64,000 nt of DNA, from NCBI RefSeq assembly GCF_020882245.1, contig NC_083598.1:58751858-58815857 (forward strand), in the 5' to 3' direction. The translations under genes were made by a program, and so were the position numbers. Under the pieces are notes generated by a model. It did no database searches, was not told the origin of the DNA, and saw nothing but the letters and a program-made list of their open reading frames with translations. The stretch is from Rhopalosiphum padi. Taxonomy: Eukaryota > Arthropoda > Insecta > Hemiptera > Aphididae. Numbering within the stretch: the first letter of the stretch is position 1; every line of letters begins with the position of its first letter. Of this stretch, positions 63,701-64,000 are shown piece after piece.

Positions 63701-63905
63701 ATAAATAAATATGATTTTTGTTTATATTAAAATATTTATTTAATTTTATGCTCAGCAGTACAAAAAAACGCCTTCCGTTCGACGTTATACAAAAATATCA
63801 CTCCGAGAGTAAACACGAAATTACGTCCATTGGATTTGATGTGAAACAGAAACATTTTTCGGACTCAAAAAGTACAAATAAAAATCGTTACATGCTTTCT
63901 TCAAG
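38260..63905 (+). CDS. HFM1: HFM1/MER3 meiotic DNA helicase, 26 exons seen, continues past window
   Basis: Exons: 38260-38338, 39406-39477, 39709-39792, 42770-42898, 43089-43324, 43391-43468, 43563-43678, 43843-43987, 44065-44200, 44942-45061, 45146-45321, 57911-58139, 58610-58755, 59329-59519, 59582-59679, 59743-59957, 60826-61046, 61142-61261, 61362-61498, 61594-61825, 61919-61982, 62070-62176, 62286-62340, 63277-63440, 63598-63643, 63756-63905. The motifs are those of a Ski2-like 3'-5' helicase: PTGSGKT (87-93), VAPIKAL, TTPEKWD, DEVH (199-202), VSAT, FCSTRKS, TSTLAMGIDLP and QMVGRAGRPQFD (432-443). A winged helix and Sec63 domain follow (HFM1-specific EWIRSTLLY-like and HPPFG-like segments), then a disordered tail. 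HFM1 unwinds recombination intermediates for meiotic crossovers. Phases close everywhere except exon 18, where a T10 run (61202-61211) breaks the frame and gives a stop at 61251. Confidence 0.93.
39866..40509. mobile_element. Young foldback MITE in HFM1 intron 3, TA target site
   Basis: Two arms of about 288 bp (39866-40153 and 40222-40509) are near-perfect inverted copies. Ends read TACAGGGTGAATCTTTTATC and, from the other side, TACAGGGTGATTCTTTTATC. The TA dinucleotide flanks both ends, as for Tc1/mariner-type insertions. The ~68-bp loop contains GC-richer sequence. The arms differ at only a few positions, so the element is recent or has been homogenised. Transcribed as part of the intron it would form a long hairpin. 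Confidence 0.88.
40696..40921. mobile_element. hAT-type MITE, 226 bp, perfect TSD, HFM1 intron 3
   Basis: The left end is CAGTAGCGTAGCCAAATGGG. The right end, reverse-complemented, is CAGAGGCATATCCAGGATTT. The 8-bp duplication AATTGGGC is exact on both sides (40688-40695 and 40922-40929). Inner G-run (left) and C-run (right) extend the pairing. It is non-coding. Its ends resemble those of the element at 20231-20435, so the two may belong to one family. Confidence 0.85.
41397..41935. mobile_element. hAT-like element, 539 bp, with decayed transposase tail, HFM1 intron 3
   Basis: The left end is TAGTGTTGGGTAAGTTAC. The right end, reverse-complemented, is TAGTGTTGGGTAGTAACG. Both subterminal zones are packed with GTTAC/GTAAC words, typical of transposase binding-site arrays. 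The TSD is not clean: both sides contain GTATAT but not an exact 8-mer. A minus-strand transposase C-terminus is recognisable inside (41598-41700). Confidence 0.75.
41598..41700 (-). pseudogene. Frameshifted hAT transposase C-terminus
   Basis: The minus strand reads LFSVAGDICTKK, then shifts frame at an A/T homopolymer (about 41664-41670) and resumes as ARITDQNFEDTLLYK before a stop. The order [V/L]FS.AG.I...KR.R[IL]...NFE..L..K is the conserved end of hAT transposases. One frameshift, and nothing recognisable upstream, mark it as dead. Confidence 0.75.
44390..44890 (-). pseudogene. Tc1/mariner-like transposase remnant in HFM1 intron 9
   Basis: The minus-strand frame at 44528-44713 contains KYQTYPPRSSYLTPCDFSYR followed by DTLSHKL. 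YPPRSPDLTPCDFFLW..L...V is the conserved stretch around the third catalytic acidic residue of IS630/Tc1/mariner transposases. Here the D of SPDL has become Y and the rest of the domain is missing or degraded. A TTTTTGAGACATCC word near 44882-44896 resembles the terminus of such elements, but a matching opposite end was not found. Confidence 0.55.
48529..48534 (-). terminator. Polyadenylation signal of the nested cuticle gene
   Basis: AATAAA on the minus strand, about 48 bases after the stop codon at 48582. Confidence 0.55.
48582..50710 (-). CDS. RR-type (chitin-binding Rebers-Riddiford) cuticle protein, 2 coding exons, 116 aa
   Basis: Exons in transcription order: 50597-50710 and 48582-48818, phases closing. 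Residues 1-22 form a signal peptide (hydrophobic FCIILFTWIF core, likely cleavage after IQG). Residues about 39-98 form the R&R chitin-binding domain: YEYQYKVEDKPSGNYYGQNE, then GRIEGSYFVYLPDGRLMTVT and YYVDGESGFVPKITF. The aromatic spacing, the D.PSG.YYGQNE segment and GSY.V.LPDGR..TVTYYVD.ESGF resemble RR-2/pro-resilin-like proteins more than typical RR-1. The tail is short and polar. The protein is secreted and expected to bind chitin in cuticle. A 5'UTR intron is likely (acceptor TTTTTAAAG just before ATTCAAGTG). The gene lies antisense within HFM1 intron 11. Two adjacent ATGs (50710 and 50707) could both serve as start. Confidence 0.92.
50897..50904 (-). promoter_or_regulatory. TATA-like box of the cuticle gene
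   Basis: Minus-strand ATAAAAAG inside GGGGATAAAAAGGGAGAGG, in a GC-richer patch about 190 bases upstream of the start codon. Highly expressed cuticle genes often have TATA promoters. The predicted start of transcription would be near 50870, followed by a short 5' exon and an intron. Confidence 0.4.
57707..57734. repeat. (AT)14 microsatellite
   Basis: Fourteen uninterrupted AT units inside HFM1 intron 11, about 175 bases before exon 12. A shorter AT run lies at about 45707-45724 in the same intron. Confidence 0.95.
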
Positions 63906-64000
63906 GTAAAATATTTCTTAGCGATAGAGTTACGCTAATATGTATATGCATAATAAAATAGTGGTGATTAAATTCAATATATGAATTAGGGAGTGAGTTA
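63906..64000 (+). other. Start of the next HFM1 intron, window edge
   Basis: After the AG|GTAAAA donor at 63905 no further exon begins before the window ends. The open HFM1 frame has not met a stop (outside the exon 18 break), so its C-terminal end lies to the right. Confidence 0.7.

Noticed and set aside
1..64000. tRNA, rRNA, CRISPR array, bacterial operon or endosymbiont DNA
   Set aside because: No cloverleaf, rRNA core, spacer array or bacterial-style gene cluster was seen; gene structure is eukaryotic throughout.

Overview
The window looks like a stretch of insect nuclear genome, most likely an aphid (Hemiptera, Aphididae). The sequence is very AT-rich, the genes are split by many short GT-AG introns, there is an RR-type insect cuticle protein, and the intergenic DNA is full of the TAGGTACCTA-like words common in aphid genomes. 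The aphid assignment is an inference; no species is claimed.

Layout. Positions 1-24200 hold no gene I can recognise. They are a repeat zone: several small hAT-type elements with 8-bp target-site duplications (TSDs); a relatively GC-rich block (2490-10240) built from a tandem ~1.25-kb duplication lying between two direct ~0.7-kb repeats; and a 9.1-kb element (10678-19772) with terminal inverted repeats (TIRs) and a perfect 9-bp flanking duplication but no recognisable transposase. Positions 24209-63905 hold five multi-exon genes: SNX29-like (+), a CCDC74/CCDC92-like coiled-coil protein (-), WDHD1/AND-1/Ctf4 (-), HFM1/MER3 helicase (+, runs off the right edge) and, nested antisense inside the 12.6-kb intron 11 of HFM1, a small RR-type cuticle protein (-).

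How the genes relate. SNX29 and the coiled-coil gene converge. The coiled-coil gene lies just downstream of WDHD1 on the same strand. WDHD1 (replisome hub) and HFM1 (meiotic crossover helicase) are head to head with 617 bp between start codons, which suggests a shared promoter. All five gene models were rebuilt exon by exon and the codon phases close at every junction, with one exception: HFM1 exon 18 has a one-base frame break at a T10 run. Introns of WDHD1 and HFM1 carry further hAT and foldback elements, several with intact TSDs and decayed transposase tails.

Most notable observations: the HFM1 homopolymer frameshift, the orphan 9.1-kb TIR element, the cluster of hAT derivatives at different decay stages, the apparent lack of an HMG box in WDHD1, the nested cuticle gene, and the duplicated GC-rich block of unknown nature.
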